Source of the DNA: Xanthocytophaga agilis
GTDB lineage: Bacteria; Bacteroidota; Bacteroidia; Cytophagales; 172606-1
Assembly (NCBI RefSeq): GCF_030068605.1
Contig: NZ_JASJOU010000008.1
Span: forward strand, 124,001 to 188,000
Direction of reading: 5' to 3'
DNA: 64,000 nucleotides
Positions 63,222-64,000 of the stretch are shown piece after piece. Numbering within the stretch: position 1 is the stretch's first letter; each line of letters begins with the position of its first letter. The position numbers were made by a program, and so were the translations under genes. The notes beneath the pieces were generated by a model, which saw nothing but the letters and a program-made list of their open reading frames with translations, did no database searches and was not told where the DNA came from.

Positions 63222-63782
63222 AAGTTGATAAGTTTGTTTTTGAATAATTGACTTATAAGTGATTTGTTTAGGTACAGGGTTCTATACGAAAATCATACCA
63301 TATTCGAAAATACAGCCTACCATCGTCCTTACTGACATTTATAATCTTTCAGAAAACACAATTACAAGTATATATTCTATTGGTAAAGCATTGGCTTAGA
63401 AACATAACTTCATAAATAGAAAAACATTTCACAATACAACCGTCTGTTAATCAAAGAATTGACAATGTAATAAAAGAATCACACAGATAAAGCTTTTTAT
63501 TTTTTTCTTCAAACGAAAGAGAAAGAAGTCCTATTCCTGCCCTCTGAATCTGTAGAACACTTTCCACAAATTACTGACAAGCAGACAGCTATATTGATAA
63601 ATTCCCCATATCAAGTCTCCCTCTTCTGGCTTCTTATCTATTAGAATCAGGATTTGCAATGAGCATGCTTTTTTCTATTCTCAAAACAAAGCCTACCTAC
63701 ACTTCAATCAGCGTAAAACCCAGGCATTTTATCAACCATCAGAACAATGAATAACCTTATTACTTAAACAGTTACTGACAAT
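63222..63782. other. Gene-free stretch between divergent genes
   Basis: 561 AT-rich bases. It must hold promoters for the leftward four-helix gene and the rightward branching-enzyme gene. No consensus promoter or hairpin was found with confidence. Confidence 0.45.
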
Positions 63783-64000
63783 ATGACAAAAGCAAAAACA
63801 TCTACCCACCCAAGTATACAGGTAGCCGGCATGGGCTCTATAGTACATAGTAAAGGAACCTATTTCAGAGTATGGGCTCCACATGCTGAAAAAGTGTATG
63901 TAACAGGTACATTCAACAAATGGGCTAAAACCAAAAATGAACTACAACCCGAAGAAAATGGCTATTGGGGATGTAATGTAGAGAATGCACAGGCAGGACA
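63783..64000 (+). CDS. Alpha-amylase/1,4-alpha-glucan branching-type enzyme, 5' part
   Basis: Starts at the ATG at 63783 and is cut by the window end after 72 codons. The sequence GMGSIVHSKGTYFRVWAPHA, EKVYVTGTFNKWAKTKNEL and ENGYWGCNVENAQAG is the N-terminal CBM48-type domain of branching enzymes and related GH13 proteins, which binds glucan. The catalytic barrel lies beyond the window, so branching versus hydrolysing activity cannot be told. A cytosolic protein without a signal peptide. Confidence 0.75.
   Translation, partial: MTKAKTSTHPSIQVAGMGSIVHSKGTYFRVWAPHAEKVYVTGTFNKWAKTKNELQPEENGYWGCNVENAQAG

Overview
The window looks like a chromosomal segment of a member of the Bacteroidota, most like the Cytophagales. 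The reasons are a TonB-dependent receptor with a carboxypeptidase-regulatory N-terminal domain, several lipoproteins, a SufCDSE-DUF59 operon, a TIG-domain lipoprotein, BT4734/VapE replication proteins, weak Shine-Dalgarno sequences, and at least one clear TTTG-N21-TAnnTTTG promoter. The genus assignment is inference only.

Layout. (1) 0-4.8 kb: a TonB-dependent receptor and TIG/beta-helix lipoprotein operon. (2) 5.2-11.8 kb: an AT-rich accessory locus that resembles a polyimmunity locus. It holds a HEAT-like Imm30-type protein, a colicin/pyocin-type immunity protein, three SUKH-4-like proteins, one SMI1/KNR4 (SUKH-1) protein, several unknowns and a TlpA-like thioredoxin; no toxin is visible. 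(3) 12.0-28.6 kb: a mosaic mobile region. A candidate structured RNA leads into a higher-GC replication module: an excisionase-like HTH protein, an SF2 helicase, a stand-alone BT4734 protein, a BT4734-PriCT-VapE primase/helicase, a striking iteron array around an AT-rich core, and a VRR-NUC nuclease. Next come an XRE regulator behind six operator-like boxes, then AT-rich cargo: a secreted protein of unknown function, an AAA ATPase-TOPRIM fusion that resembles anti-phage OLD/PARIS proteins, and an overlapping pair of unknown genes. It closes with a small lysis-like cassette (coiled-coil protein, two membrane proteins, T7-lysozyme-type amidase). No integrase, capsid or tail gene is visible. (4) 29.0-37.3 kb: a GAF sensor kinase followed by a broken copy of the amidase 3' end, small membrane proteins, an SBBP-repeat lipoprotein, a decayed IS66 element, and an IS982 fragment that truncates a di-haem cytochrome c peroxidase.

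(5) 37.5-64 kb is mostly ordinary core genome: a TIGR01777 epimerase, a beta-CASP nuclease, a secreted HExxH protein, a pglC-pglD-pglE-like operon for an acetamido-sugar, DinB-like and macro-domain proteins, a BamA-like outer-membrane protein, the sufCDSE-DUF59-bacilliredoxin operon (without sufB beside it), a YtcJ-like amidohydrolase, two glycosyltransferase-type proteins, a metallophosphoesterase, an S9 peptidase, a small stress-type cluster (DUF1328, lipoprotein, four-helix protein), and the start of a glycan-branching/alpha-amylase family enzyme cut by the window end.

Intergenic repeats recur. Two ~450-bp palindromic elements (15.2 and 18.7 kb) share 252 identical bases and bracket the primase, the origin-like array and the nuclease gene; a relative lies inverted at 40.4 kb. 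A second 110-130-bp palindromic family occurs at 5.2 and 40.2 kb, and a cluster of GTAGGGGC-type palindromes lies at 27.5-27.7 kb. Many transcription units end in strong hairpins that probably act as terminators.
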